This document shows, piece after piece, positions 8,937 to 18,025 of a DNA stretch of 64,000 bases. The translations under genes were made by a program, and so were the position numbers. Below the pieces are notes generated by a model. It was not told where the DNA came from, did no database searches, and saw only the letters and a list, made by a program, of their open reading frames with translations. Positions within the stretch are counted from its first letter, which is position 1. Each line of letters starts with the position of its first letter. Source of the DNA: Clostridium_X cadaveris (lineage in GTDB: Bacteria > Bacillota > Clostridia > Clostridiales > Clostridiaceae); the NCBI RefSeq assembly GCF_039521325.1, contig NZ_BAAACD010000011.1. One strand, written 5' to 3'.

Positions 8937-8948
8937 AATCATGATTAT
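8937..8948. promoter_or_regulatory. Second copy of the AATCATGATTAT motif, before the GntR gene
   Basis: AATCATGATTAT lies just downstream of the -10 of the GntR gene (8954-8959 on the minus strand). The same 12-mer stands between grdI and its TetR regulator, which suggests a shared regulator. Chance is possible in AT-rich DNA. Confidence 0.35.
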
Positions 8949-9015
8949 AGTATATTATAACAGTATATATTTAAAAAGTATACATTTAAATGGGTAAAAC
9001 AAATATGTCTCTCTT

Positions 9016-9031
9016 AAATGTATTTACATTT
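9016..9031. promoter_or_regulatory. Candidate GntR operator, distal
   Basis: Perfect inverted repeat AAATGTA-TT-TACATTT in the divergent region. The same half-site ACATTT/AAATGT recurs at the promoter-proximal site (9261-9282). The 230 bp between the two sites hold nothing else that I recognise. Confidence 0.55.
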
Positions 9032-9260
9032 GCATTTAATATATTTATTTAAAAAAATAAAAGATACACTTTTTATACTGCAAAAGAAGAAGTTATTATT
9101 TTGTATCAGGTTAAAACTAAAGATTTTCATTAAGTTGAAGACTTTGCTCTTCATATGGGAGAAACGCCGGAATAGTATGATTAGAAGCTTAATATAAGAT
9201 GCTTTAAAGTATGCAAAAAATAAGAAAGAAGTTTGTAATATTGAGATAGAAAAAAATATA

Positions 9261-9282
9261 AATACATTTAAATAAATGTATT
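9261..9282. promoter_or_regulatory. Candidate GntR operator overlapping the -35
   Basis: Perfect inverted repeat: AATACATTTA (9261-9270), AA, TAAATGTATT (9273-9282). Its last two bases are the first two of the -35 box, so a bound repressor would block RNA polymerase. Confidence 0.6.
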
Positions 9283-9309
9283 GACATTTGTTTAGAAAAT
9301 GTTTACAAT
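9281..9309 (+). promoter_or_regulatory. Promoter of the PTS/sulfatase operon
   Basis: TTGACA (9281-9286), 17-bp spacer, TACAAT (9304-9309), 31 bp before the ATG at 9340. It is near-consensus and overlaps the proximal operator. Confidence 0.75.
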
Positions 9310-9339
9310 CAATTTAAAGAGAGAACATAGGAGGGCAAA

Positions 9340-10881
9340 ATGAAGTATAAATATTTATTTTCAGATTTACATAGCAATATTCATCATGAGCAGATGGGTC
9401 AATTAGAACAGTGGTATGAGCAGGCAAAAGAGATGTTAGATTTTTGGCCTATTGCATATTATCCTTATCATGTCAGAAAAGACAAAACTGGCATTAGTCT
9501 TGAAGATATACATCCAATTGAAAAGGTGAAAGAAGATTGGGATAATATAACTCAGTTTGTAAAAGAAAAGAACAAATTGAATCCTAAGTTCCCTGTGTTA
9601 GCAGGATATGAATGGCAAGGAGCAGGGCTGGATGGAGATCATAATGTATTTTTTAAAGATGAAGGACCTTTAGTAAACCCATTAAGATATGTAGATTTAT
9701 ACAATGAACTTTCCCAGTATTCTGTAATAGCTATACCTCACCATTTAGCCTATAGCCTATATCATAGAGGAAAGAATTGGGGCACTCATATAGATGAATT
9801 TTCTCCTTTTGCAGAGATATATTCGTCACATGGAAGTTCAGAAAGTGGAGATACTGATATACCTATGACTAGACATATTCATATGGGACCGAGAACTGGC
9901 GGGACATCAGTATTTGATGGATTAAAAATGGGGCATAAAGTAGGAATAATAGCATCTGGGGATAATCATCTAGTGGCAGCTCAATATGGACATGGATTTG
10001 CAGGAGTGCTAGCAGAGGATAACACTGTAGATAGTATATGGAATGCACTTACTCACAGAAGAGTATATGGAATGACTAAAGGAAAGGTCAAATTACTTTA
10101 TGAAATAGACGGAAATATAATGGGTTCAGAGTTTTCAACAGATAAGGATAGACTAAGTCATCACATATCCGTGGAGACACAAGATGCTATAGATAGAGTA
10201 GTAATATATAAAAATGGAAATCCATACTTCACATATAATCATAGTGAAAATTGGATGGAAGAAAAAATAGAAAATACAGTAAGATTTAAATTTAAAATAG
10301 AATTTGGATGGGGACCAGATTTGAAAATTTATCCAGATATTCAAGAGAAAAAATGGACAGGCTCTTTAAAAACAACAGGAACAATTAAATCTATAGAAAA
10401 ATGTTGGGCTTCAAAGGGTCAAAGTTTAAAAGTAATAGATGATAAAGCTTGTGAATTTCAGCTTACTACAAGAAAAACTACACAATCTGGAAAGTGGATG
10501 GGACCATCTCCTGTGACTACAGAAGGGTTTGTTTTTGAAATAGAGGCAGACAAAAATTCAGATATCATTTTAGAGGTAGATGGAAAGACTTATATAAAAA
10601 AAGTAGCATCTATATTAGCGAATACAGATGTTATAGCGTTTGTAGAGGAAGCAAAGGCTTTGGCAAAAGAAAGATTTGGATTTGAAGATTATTATAGAAG
10701 TGATCCTTTCTATCATAATGCTTATAAGGTAAGAATCATGAAGGGGAAACCTGAAATTGCATACAAAATAAATAAAACTTTCGATTTAGAGAATAAAGGG
10801 GATAATTTTTACCTAGCAAAGGTATATGAAACTGATGGATCAGTGGCTTGGTCTTCACCAATTTGGGTAAATAAAAAATAA
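9340..10881 (+). CDS. DUF3604/PHP-like metal-dependent hydrolase
   Basis: 513 residues, no signal peptide, so cytoplasmic. The metal-binding pattern of PHP-type hydrolases is visible: SDLHSN (His11), GYEWQG with GDHNVFF, the pair His134-His135 in IPHHLAY, EIYSSHGSSE, and GDNH (His210). The C-terminal 250 residues are beta-rich and probably form a separate domain. DUF3604/CehA-like proteins are poorly characterised hydrolases. It is the first gene of an operon with a PTS transporter and a sulfatase, so an intracellular role on a phosphorylated or sulfated sugar is inferred; the reaction is unknown. AGGAGG lies 7 nt before the ATG. Confidence 0.75.
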   Translation: MKYKYLFSDLHSNIHHEQMGQLEQWYEQAKEMLDFWPIAYYPYHVRKDKTGISLEDIHPIEKVKEDWDNITQFVKEKNKLNPKFPVLAGYEWQGAGLDGDHNVFFKDEGPLVNPLRYVDLYNELSQYSVIAIPHHLAYSLYHRGKNWGTHIDEFSPFAEIYSSHGSSESGDTDIPMTRHIHMGPRTGGTSVFDGLKMGHKVGIIASGDNHLVAAQYGHGFAGVLAEDNTVDSIWNALTHRRVYGMTKGKVKLLYEIDGNIMGSEFSTDKDRLSHHISVETQDAIDRVVIYKNGNPYFTYNHSENWMEEKIENTVRFKFKIEFGWGPDLKIYPDIQEKKWTGSLKTTGTIKSIEKCWASKGQSLKVIDDKACEFQLTTRKTTQSGKWMGPSPVTTEGFVFEIEADKNSDIILEVDGKTYIKKVASILANTDVIAFVEEAKALAKERFGFEDYYRSDPFYHNAYKVRIMKGKPEIAYKINKTFDLENKGDNFYLAKVYETDGSVAWSSPIWVNKK

Positions 10882-10915
10882 TAAATTTATTTATATATAA
10901 TTAAGGAGGTCTAAA

Positions 10916-12499
10916 ATGAGTATTAAGGAAAACAAAGTGGCCAATGGAACCTTTGGCATAGCACAGAAGCTAGGGAAAGCTATATTACTTCCCATAGCCA
11001 TTCTACCAGTTGCAGGATTGTTTTTAGGACTAGCAGCTGCTCTTACAAATAAAGCAGTTATAGAGGCATATCCTATGCTTGGATCCCAAGGATTACAAGC
11101 ATTCCTTCAAATTTTAAATGCTATTGGAAAGAGCGTATTTGATGCTTTACCACTTATATTTGCAGTAGGTATATCAGTTGGACTTGCTAAAGCTGATAAA
11201 GGAACTGCAGGATTGTCGGCAGTTGTAGGATATTTCGTACTTATAACAACTATTAATGCTTTATTAAAAGTAACAAATCAATTACCAGGACAAGGAGTGG
11301 ATCCTAAATCATTAGGACAAGGAGCTCAATTCGGAATAATGACTTTACAGATGGGGGTATTCGGAGGAGTTTTAGCAGGTTTATATACATCTTGGGTACA
11401 TAATAAATTTTATAAATTAAAACTTCCTGAAGTATTAGCTTTCTTTGGAGGCTCAAGAAGTGTTCCTATTATAACAACAGTAGTAGGTTGCATATTTGGA
11501 GTCATAATGTTCTTTGTATGGCCAGCAATAGGTAATGCTATTGCATCCTTTGGAGTATTAGCTTCTAGGCTAGGTGTTTTTGGAGCATTTTTGTATGGAC
11601 TTATTTTAAGAACTTTATATATATTTGGATTGCATCACGTATTCTATTTGCCATTCTGGACAACTGCAGCAGGCGGAGTAGCAGAGGTTGGCGGTGTAGT
11701 TATAGAAGGATGGCAAAATATATTTTTAGCACAATTAGCAGATCCAAATACTACACATTTCTTTGGTAATATAGCGTTATATAACAGTGGTAGATACATA
11801 CATATGTTATTTACATTACCAGCTGTATGTTTAGCTATGTATCGATCTATACCAGATAAGCAAAAGCGTAAGAGAGCATTTGGATTTATACTATCTATTG
11901 CATTAACATGTTTTATTACAGGAGTAACAGAACCGATATCATTTGCATTATTATTTGCTAATCCTATTTTATTTATAGCTGAAGCTATTATATTCGCATT
12001 CGGTTTTGTAGCGTGTGCCTTTGCAGGTGTAACAATAGGTTCAACATTCTCAGCAGGACTTATAGAATTCTTATTATTTGGAGTATTCCAAGGCAATGCA
12101 AAGACTGGATATGTATGGATTATAATTTTAGGAATTCCTTTTGCCATAGCTACATACGTTATATTTAGATTTTTAATAACTAAACTAAATGCTAAAACTC
12201 CAGGAAGAGAAGATGATGAGGAAGAGGAAATGAAAATCAGTACCTCATATCAAAGTGGACAAGCAAAGGAGATAATTAATGCTTTAGGAGGAATGCAAAA
12301 TATTGCAGACCTTGACAACTGTGCTACTAGATTAAGAGTTAATGTAAAGAAATTGGATGTAATAGATCAAGAGGCACTTAAAAAGACTGGTGCTCACAAT
12401 ACCTTATTGAGAGGCAAAAATGTACAAGTAGTATATGGTCCAAAGGTTAATATAATAAAATTAGAAATTGATGAGTATATAGAATCTATTTCACAATAA
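10916..12499 (+). CDS. PTS sugar transporter EIIBC, glucose/N-acetylglucosamine family
   Basis: 527 residues. The EIIC membrane domain covers about 1-420, with the family signatures FGLHHVFY and TGVTEPISFALLF. After a charged linker (GREDDEEEEMK), the EIIB domain (about 445-527) carries the phosphorylated Cys469 in LDNCATRLRV. There is no EIIA domain, so a separate Crr-type EIIA is needed. It imports and phosphorylates a sugar at the membrane. The neighbours (sulfatase, TauE, DUF3604) suggest a sulfated amino sugar, whereas the second EIIBC of the window (56652) is tied to NanE. AAGGAGG precedes the ATG by 9 nt. Confidence 0.92.
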   Translation: MSIKENKVANGTFGIAQKLGKAILLPIAILPVAGLFLGLAAALTNKAVIEAYPMLGSQGLQAFLQILNAIGKSVFDALPLIFAVGISVGLAKADKGTAGLSAVVGYFVLITTINALLKVTNQLPGQGVDPKSLGQGAQFGIMTLQMGVFGGVLAGLYTSWVHNKFYKLKLPEVLAFFGGSRSVPIITTVVGCIFGVIMFFVWPAIGNAIASFGVLASRLGVFGAFLYGLILRTLYIFGLHHVFYLPFWTTAAGGVAEVGGVVIEGWQNIFLAQLADPNTTHFFGNIALYNSGRYIHMLFTLPAVCLAMYRSIPDKQKRKRAFGFILSIALTCFITGVTEPISFALLFANPILFIAEAIIFAFGFVACAFAGVTIGSTFSAGLIEFLLFGVFQGNAKTGYVWIIILGIPFAIATYVIFRFLITKLNAKTPGREDDEEEEMKISTSYQSGQAKEIINALGGMQNIADLDNCATRLRVNVKKLDVIDQEALKKTGAHNTLLRGKNVQVVYGPKVNIIKLEIDEYIESISQ

Positions 12500-12517
12500 A
12501 AATAAAAATTGATGAAA

Positions 12518-12540
12518 GGTGGAGCTTTCTTTGCTCCACC
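12518..12540 (+). terminator. Intra-operon hairpin after the PTS gene
   Basis: GGTGGAGC (12518-12525) and GCTCCACC (12533-12540) pair around TTTCTTT. No T-run follows, so it looks more like an mRNA-stabilising or attenuating hairpin than a full terminator; the downstream genes are presumably still read. Confidence 0.6.
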
Positions 12541-12589
12541 TAAAAATTAGATTTCATAATTCAAATATAGAATAAAAAGAGGAGGAAAT

Positions 12590-13132
12590 ATGAAAGAGAA
12601 AGTTAGAAATGAAAATAAAAAAGAAAAACTAACTAGATTAGGAGCGTATATATCAGACTATTTAATAATTTTAATGGTTACTAGCGTAATAGCCTATTAT
12701 TCTATCAATATTAAACTGAAAATTAATTATATAGTTTTAGATAAGCTACCCTTCGAATATAGAGTGTTATATGATGAGATAGCAATAATCATAGCTTTTA
12801 TATTTCTTATAATAATACCTCTTTTTAATCAAGGAAAAACCTTAGGAAAAACCATATTCAAACTTAAAGTTTATGAAAAATATGGCAACATTATTTCGAA
12901 AAAGACACTATTAATGAGACAAGGATTAATTATATTTTTATTAGGGGGGATATTGAACCCTAATTATATTTATTTAGTAGATATACTGATGCTTAAATTA
13001 GGTAATAATTTTAGTTATTTACAAATTATTGCTAATGCTTTTAGTATATTCTGTATATGTTCTTTCTTTTTCACTAAGAGAAAACAAACAATATATGATA
13101 AATTCTTAAATGTAAAAGTGAACTTAGTATAG
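12590..13132 (+). CDS. RDD-family membrane protein
   Basis: 180 residues with four or so hydrophobic segments (about 25-45, 70-90, 105-145, 150-170). RDD features are visible: RLGAYISDYLIILM at the N-terminus and FNQGKTLGKTIFKLKVYEKYG in the middle, the conserved G-T-GK-K-LKV segment. RDD proteins are small inner-membrane proteins of mostly unknown role; some act in cation exchange. It lies between the PTS gene and the sulfatase, so a supporting role in uptake or export of the same substrate is possible, but unproven. Confidence 0.75.
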   Translation: MKEKVRNENKKEKLTRLGAYISDYLIILMVTSVIAYYSINIKLKINYIVLDKLPFEYRVLYDEIAIIIAFIFLIIIPLFNQGKTLGKTIFKLKVYEKYGNIISKKTLLMRQGLIIFLLGGILNPNYIYLVDILMLKLGNNFSYLQIIANAFSIFCICSFFFTKRKQTIYDKFLNVKVNLV

Positions 13133-13155
13133 AAGCAGTGAAGGGAGCAAGATAT

Positions 13156-14520
13156 ATGAATATTATATATATACATACCCATGATTCAGGAAGAATATTA
13201 TCGCCTTATGGCTATAATGTACCAACACCAAATTTAAACAAGTTTGCTGAGGATGCAGCTATATTTACAGAAAGTTTCTGCGTTTCACCTACATGTTCAC
13301 CTTCAAGAGCTGCATTACTTACTGGAACTTATCCGCATCAAAATGGGATGTTAGGACTAGCACAAAGAGGGTTTTCTATAGATTACAATAAGCATTTGGT
13401 GAATTACTTGAATAAAAATAATTATCATACTATTTTATGTGGTATTCAACACGAAGCAGGATGGTATTTAGACCATGATTTAGGAGCTAAAACTATAGGT
13501 TACAATGAAAATATAACTAATGATAATAAAGAATATAGACAAGAGGACTTAACGTTATGGGATCAAAAAAATGCTGAAAGTTTAAGTGAATGGATAGAAA
13601 ATTATCATGGAGAAAAGCCGTTTTTTATTTCATATGGAATGTACTCTACTCATCGAAGATATCCTGATTGCATAGATGAAGAGATAGATGAAAATATGAT
13701 AAGACCACCTTATCCAATTCCTAATAATGCAATGACTAGAAGAGATCATGCAAGATATATGACAAGTGCTAAGAGTGCAGATAATTGTTTTGGGAAGGTT
13801 ATAGAAACGTTAAAAAAAGAAAATAAATATAATAATACAATAATTATATTTACTACAGATCATGGACTAGCAAATCCTTTTAGCAAATGTACTTTATTTG
13901 ATAGTGGAATAGGAGTAAGTCTTATCATGAGAGTTCCTAATTCTAGTGCTAATGGTAAAGTTATAGATAATTTGGTTTCTCATATTGATGTATTTCCAAC
14001 TTTATGTGATTTGTTAGAGTTAGATAAACCTGAATATTTAGAAGGAAAGTCTTTTGCAGAATCCTTTATAAATGTTGAAGCACCAACGAGAGAAGAAATT
14101 TTTGCAGAGGTTACTTTTCATACATCTTATGAACCTATTAGATGTGTAAGAACCAAAAGATATAAGTATATAAGATACTATGATAAAGAATATTTAAATA
14201 TTAATAGATCAAACATAGATTCATCTTTATCCAAAGAGTTTTATATGAAAAACGATTTAAGCAGTCAAGTAAAGTATGAAGAAGCATTATTTGACTTATA
14301 CTATGATATTGGAGAGAGAAATAATTTGATAGATGATCTTAGGTATGAAAATATAAGAATTCATCTGAGAGATAAACTTGAAAAACATTTAAAGGATACA
14401 AATGATATGATTTTGCAAGGTGAAATCCCTGTGAAAAAGGAATGGAAAGTCAATAAGAAAGAATGTGTAGAGGCTAGTTCAAAAAATAAGAATGATTATG
14501 TAAGCCTAGGATTAAAATAG
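13156..14520 (+). CDS. Sulfatase, heparan N-sulfatase-like (type I, Cys-dependent)
   Basis: 454 residues. The sulfatase signature CSPSRAALLTG is complete: Cys47 is the residue converted to formylglycine, and Arg51 belongs to the CxPSR motif. Metal-binding positions are visible in THDSGR (Asp10) and FTTDHG. PTCSPSRAALLTGTYPHQNG followed by MLGLAQRGF resembles the sulfamidase (S1_8) group that cleaves N-sulfate from glucosamine. There is no signal peptide, so it should act in the cytoplasm on imported substrate. Start ATG 13156 with GGGAG 9 nt upstream; an upstream GTG would swallow that site. No maturation enzyme (anSME) is in the window. Confidence 0.85.
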   Translation: MNIIYIHTHDSGRILSPYGYNVPTPNLNKFAEDAAIFTESFCVSPTCSPSRAALLTGTYPHQNGMLGLAQRGFSIDYNKHLVNYLNKNNYHTILCGIQHEAGWYLDHDLGAKTIGYNENITNDNKEYRQEDLTLWDQKNAESLSEWIENYHGEKPFFISYGMYSTHRRYPDCIDEEIDENMIRPPYPIPNNAMTRRDHARYMTSAKSADNCFGKVIETLKKENKYNNTIIIFTTDHGLANPFSKCTLFDSGIGVSLIMRVPNSSANGKVIDNLVSHIDVFPTLCDLLELDKPEYLEGKSFAESFINVEAPTREEIFAEVTFHTSYEPIRCVRTKRYKYIRYYDKEYLNINRSNIDSSLSKEFYMKNDLSSQVKYEEALFDLYYDIGERNNLIDDLRYENIRIHLRDKLEKHLKDTNDMILQGEIPVKKEWKVNKKECVEASSKNKNDYVSLGLK

Positions 14521-14584
14521 AGGTACTATAAGGGCCCCTTTTATAATAAAAAATAATTCAGCATGATTAAAGAGGAATATAAAA

Positions 14585-15358
14585 ATGACAATTATTTATT
14601 TTTTCATAGCTTTATTTGCAACTACGGCTGGATCTATGGCAGGACTTGGCGGAGGAGTTATCATAAAGCCTTTATTAGATGTGTTAGGGGACTTTAATGT
14701 GGCAACCATAAGTGTTCTATCATCTATGACGGTATTTTCAATGGCGATAGTTTCTATAATAAAGCAAATAAGATATAGATTTAAAATTCAATACAAGAAG
14801 ACTATTTTAATTGGTATAGGATCTATCGTTGGTGGAGTTATTGGAGAAAAAGTGCTTAAATACGTATTAAACTTAAGTGATGGAAGTAGCATAACTACGA
14901 TTCAAAATAGCATTCTTTTAATTTTATTGATATCAGTATACATATTTATGAATAATAGAAATAAATTTAAGACTTATAATGTATCTGGGATTTTTTCATG
15001 CATATTAATAGGAATAGGCTTAGGATCAATAGCATCTTTTTTAAGCATAGGAGGAGGACCTATAAATGTATGCGTATTAACATTGTTTTTTTCTATGAAT
15101 ACTAAGGAGGCAGCAGTAAACTCAATAGTTACAATACTTTTTTCTCAAGGATCCAAACTTATAAGTATAGCAACAACCACAGGATTTGAAACCTTTGATT
15201 TATCAGTTATGCCTTTTATGATAGTTGGAGGAATTTTAGGAGGAATATTAGGATCTAGATATAATAAATCAATTAAAGAGTTATATGTTTTAAAGGTATT
15301 CAACTTTGTAGTTATTAGTCTTATTATAGTGAATTTTTACAATATAACTTCGGCTTAA
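14585..15358 (+). CDS. TauE/SafE-family membrane exporter
   Basis: 257 residues with about eight membrane helices in two similar halves. The TauE/SafE glycine-rich signatures are visible in each half: GSMAGLGGGVIIKPLLD near the N-terminus and SFLSIGGGPINV near residue 160. The family exports sulfite, sulfoacetate or similar sulfur oxyanions. As the last gene after a cytoplasmic sulfatase, export of released sulfate or sulfite is the economical reading. AGAGGA lies 8 nt before the ATG. Confidence 0.85.
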   Translation: MTIIYFFIALFATTAGSMAGLGGGVIIKPLLDVLGDFNVATISVLSSMTVFSMAIVSIIKQIRYRFKIQYKKTILIGIGSIVGGVIGEKVLKYVLNLSDGSSITTIQNSILLILLISVYIFMNNRNKFKTYNVSGIFSCILIGIGLGSIASFLSIGGGPINVCVLTLFFSMNTKEAAVNSIVTILFSQGSKLISIATTTGFETFDLSVMPFMIVGGILGGILGSRYNKSIKELYVLKVFNFVVISLIIVNFYNITSA

Positions 15359-15440
15359 CAAGTATCATAGAATGACTAGAAGATTTTTTACAATATAACT
15401 CAATATATGAATAAACACTAACTTAATTAATCTATAAAAA

Positions 15441-15480
15441 AGCCCAATAAACATCTTTAACAATAGCAGTTTATTGGGCT
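15441..15480 (-). terminator. Terminator of the symporter/C-S lyase operon
   Basis: AGCCCAATAAAC (15441-15452) pairs with GTTTATTGGGCT (15469-15480). On the minus strand the stem is followed by TTTTTATAGA, so it mainly serves the minus-strand operon. The preceding 80 bp after the TauE gene hold no other gene. Confidence 0.8.
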
Positions 15481-15528
15481 AGCTTTGTATAAAATGAAAT
15501 ACGAAGCGATTTTTAATTGCTTTTAAAT

Positions 15529-16764
15529 TTATTGCTGAGCTTTTAGGCTTAATTTATTTTGAAGCCAATTTTTGCCTTCTACAAAACGAGAAATTATCAT
15601 TGCTATGCCTACATCACCTGTTACATTGATTGCTGTAGCTGGAGCATCTGTAATTGTTCCTATTAGAACCATTATTGGAATGGATACTTGAGGAAATCCA
15701 AATGCTGAAACTATGAATATTTCTCCTACATAGCCACCAGCAGGAATTGCACCCATTACTGTTGAGGCCACTACAGAAACTACTACAGCTGTTATAATAT
15801 TTTGCACTGTTAAAAATGGAATATTAAATACAGAGCACATAAAGGCTATTTTTAGTATTGTGATTATACAGGCTCCGTCTTTATGCAAATTAGCACCCAT
15901 AGGAATTGAGATGTCTGCTATATCATCTGATACTCCAATTTCTTTTGCTGCAATTAGGTTAACTGGTATGGAAGCTGCACTAGAGCATGTCCCAAGTGCA
16001 GTTATAGTTGGGGTAATGCAGTGTTTCCAATATCGCCTAACTCCTTCTCTACCTGCACCAATATATGCAAATAGTGTATTAGATAATGCATAGTAAATAA
16101 TTACTGCAACAAGATAAACTATAATAGCTCTTGATAAAGGTCCTATTAACTCTTTTCCATTTTGACCCATTAATATTGCAAAGTAACATCCTAGACCTAG
16201 TGGAGCTAGTTTCATTATTATACCAATAAGTTTTAATATTACGTCTGAAAGTGCATCCATAAAATCAGTTATTACTTTTCCTTTTTCTCCTATACTAACT
16301 AAAGAAATAGCGAATATAATTGTAAATACCATAAGAGCCATTAAATTCTTTCTAGATAAAAGACCAGGAAAATCATTTACAGTGAACATTGACAAGAAAT
16401 TTGTGCTTCCTGTAAATTCTTCAGTTGTCTTATCAAATGCAATAGTAGTTCCTTTAGCAGGGTCGAATACACCAGTAACAAATACCATATAGAGACTGGC
16501 TATGATACCAGTTATTATAAAAGATACTAACATTATAAGTAAAACTTTTCTAAGTTTAGCTAAATCTTTCATTTTTCCTATAGATGAAACTAAAGAAACG
16601 AAGATTAGTGGTACAATACTACAATATAGCAAATTTAAAAATATGTCTGCTATTGGTTGAAGGACTGAAGCTCCCTCTCCCCAAAAATAACCTGAAACTG
16701 CACCGATTATCATGCAAGCAAGTAATAGTATGGAAGATTTATATGTCTGAAATAATTTTTTCAT
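15529..16764 (-). CDS. Dicarboxylate/amino acid:cation symporter (DAACS/SDF family)
   Basis: 411 residues with the eight-helix, two-hairpin layout of GltP/SstT/TcyP transporters. LGTCSSAASIPVNL is the HP1 serine-rich hairpin, and GANLHKDGACI corresponds to the TM7 signature (NMDG in glutamate carriers, here replaced). It couples uptake of an acidic, small neutral or cystine-like amino acid to Na+ or H+. It shares an operon with the PatB-like lyase upstream (26 bp gap), which makes cystine or serine/threonine a reasonable substrate guess, not more. AAAGGAG lies before the ATG. Confidence 0.88.
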   Translation of the reverse strand: MKKLFQTYKSSILLLACMIIGAVSGYFWGEGASVLQPIADIFLNLLYCSIVPLIFVSLVSSIGKMKDLAKLRKVLLIMLVSFIITGIIASLYMVFVTGVFDPAKGTTIAFDKTTEEFTGSTNFLSMFTVNDFPGLLSRKNLMALMVFTIIFAISLVSIGEKGKVITDFMDALSDVILKLIGIIMKLAPLGLGCYFAILMGQNGKELIGPLSRAIIVYLVAVIIYYALSNTLFAYIGAGREGVRRYWKHCITPTITALGTCSSAASIPVNLIAAKEIGVSDDIADISIPMGANLHKDGACIITILKIAFMCSVFNIPFLTVQNIITAVVVSVVASTVMGAIPAGGYVGEIFIVSAFGFPQVSIPIMVLIGTITDAPATAINVTGDVGIAMIISRFVEGKNWLQNKLSLKAQQ

Positions 16765-16790
16765 AGAATTAATCTCCTTTATTTAATTAT

Positions 16791-17981
16791 TTATTTGCAA
16801 TATTGAGTTTTTAGAGCAAGTTTGATATTTTCTACAGCTTTCTTTACGATGTCAGGATGTGTTCCCATGTTAAGTCTAATGAAACCTTTCCAATTTTCTC
16901 CGAACCATTCACCATAGTCTACAGCTAATCTGCATTTGTTTTGAGTGAAATCCTTTATGTTTTCTAAAGGCACATAAGCTCTTAAATCCATAAATACTAA
17001 ATAAGTTCCTTCTAATGGAGCTATATAAACTTCAGGGAATTCTTTCATCTGCTCTTTTACATAATTGTAGTTGCTGTAAATAACATCAAGAACTTCACCT
17101 CTCCATTCTGAGCCATAGCGGTATGCTGCTTCTGCAGCAGTTATTCCAAAAACATTTACTTCAACTTGAGCTACCTTTTTTATGTATTCATCATATATTG
17201 CCCTCTTTTCAGGACAAGAGATTATAATATTGGAAGTAAGACAAGTAGCAAGGTTAAATGTCTTAGATGGTGCATTACATGTAATAATATCGTCCATATA
17301 TTTTCCATTAGCTATAGTAGCACTAGGAATATGTTTGCATCCTGGTGCAGTTATATCTTGATGAATTTCATCGGAAACAACTAATACATTATGCTTTTTA
17401 CAGATAGCTAGCATCCTTTCAAGCTCTTCGCTTGTCCAAACTCTTCCTGCAGGATTATGAGGAGAACATAATATAAACATTTTAACATCATTTTCAATTA
17501 TTTTTGTTTCAAATTTTTCATAATTAACTGTGAATTGTCCCTTAGAGTAATTTAAATCACAAGTAACAAGTTTGCGGTTGTTATCCTTTACGCAGTTGTG
17601 GAAAGGATAATATACTGGTGTTAGAATTATTACTGAATCGTTTTCTTTGGTAAACATATTTACAAACCAGTATAATGCTGCAACTATACCTGGTGTAATA
17701 CGAATCCATTCTTTTTTTGGTTGAAAGCCATGATGCTCATTTTCCCAGTTGATAAAGGATTCATAGTAAGAATCAGGAACATATGAGTATCCATAAATTC
17801 CATGTTGAACACGATGGATTAACGCATCAATAATAGGTTGAGCTGTTTTGAATTCCATATCTGCTACCCACATAGATATTAGATCAGGATCTCCAAAACG
17901 AGCGTCTAAGGCATCCCATTTTAATGAGTTAGTTCCTTTCCTACTAATATAATATTTTTCGCAAAATTCTTTTACTGACAT
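16791..17981 (-). CDS. MalY/PatB-type PLP-dependent C-S lyase/aminotransferase
   Basis: 396 residues of fold-type I. Characteristic segments are DPDLISMWVADMEF, IYGYSYVP, ITPGIVAALYW, SPHNPAGRVW, VSDEIHQD and the PLP lysine in NAPSKTFNLA (Lys240). PatB/MalY enzymes split cystathionine, cysteine or cystine to pyruvate, ammonia and thiol. ATG 17981 is favoured because AAAGGGG lies 8 nt upstream; a TTG two codons earlier is less good. First gene of the operon with the symporter and divergent from a MarR gene. Some PatB homologues act on methionine or aromatic amino acids. Confidence 0.88.
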   Translation of the reverse strand: MSVKEFCEKYYISRKGTNSLKWDALDARFGDPDLISMWVADMEFKTAQPIIDALIHRVQHGIYGYSYVPDSYYESFINWENEHHGFQPKKEWIRITPGIVAALYWFVNMFTKENDSVIILTPVYYPFHNCVKDNNRKLVTCDLNYSKGQFTVNYEKFETKIIENDVKMFILCSPHNPAGRVWTSEELERMLAICKKHNVLVVSDEIHQDITAPGCKHIPSATIANGKYMDDIITCNAPSKTFNLATCLTSNIIISCPEKRAIYDEYIKKVAQVEVNVFGITAAEAAYRYGSEWRGEVLDVIYSNYNYVKEQMKEFPEVYIAPLEGTYLVFMDLRAYVPLENIKDFTQNKCRLAVDYGEWFGENWKGFIRLNMGTHPDIVKKAVENIKLALKTQYCK

Positions 17982-18010
17982 TTTCAAAACCCCTTTTTTA
18001 AAAAAATATA

Positions 18011-18025
18011 GTTTAACCGATAAAC
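18011..18025. promoter_or_regulatory. Candidate MarR operator
   Basis: Inverted repeat GTTTA-ACCGA-TAAAC, 30 bp before the PatB start. MarR proteins bind dyads of this size. The 196-bp divergent region also has TAAAC near 18095 and GTTTG near 18121, possibly weaker sites. Confidence 0.4.

Noticed and set aside
11644..12147. Long open frame of 167 codons on the minus strand
   Set aside because: It lies opposite the EIIC domain of a clear PTS gene, has Pro/Asn-rich composition and no ribosome site; a codon-bias shadow.
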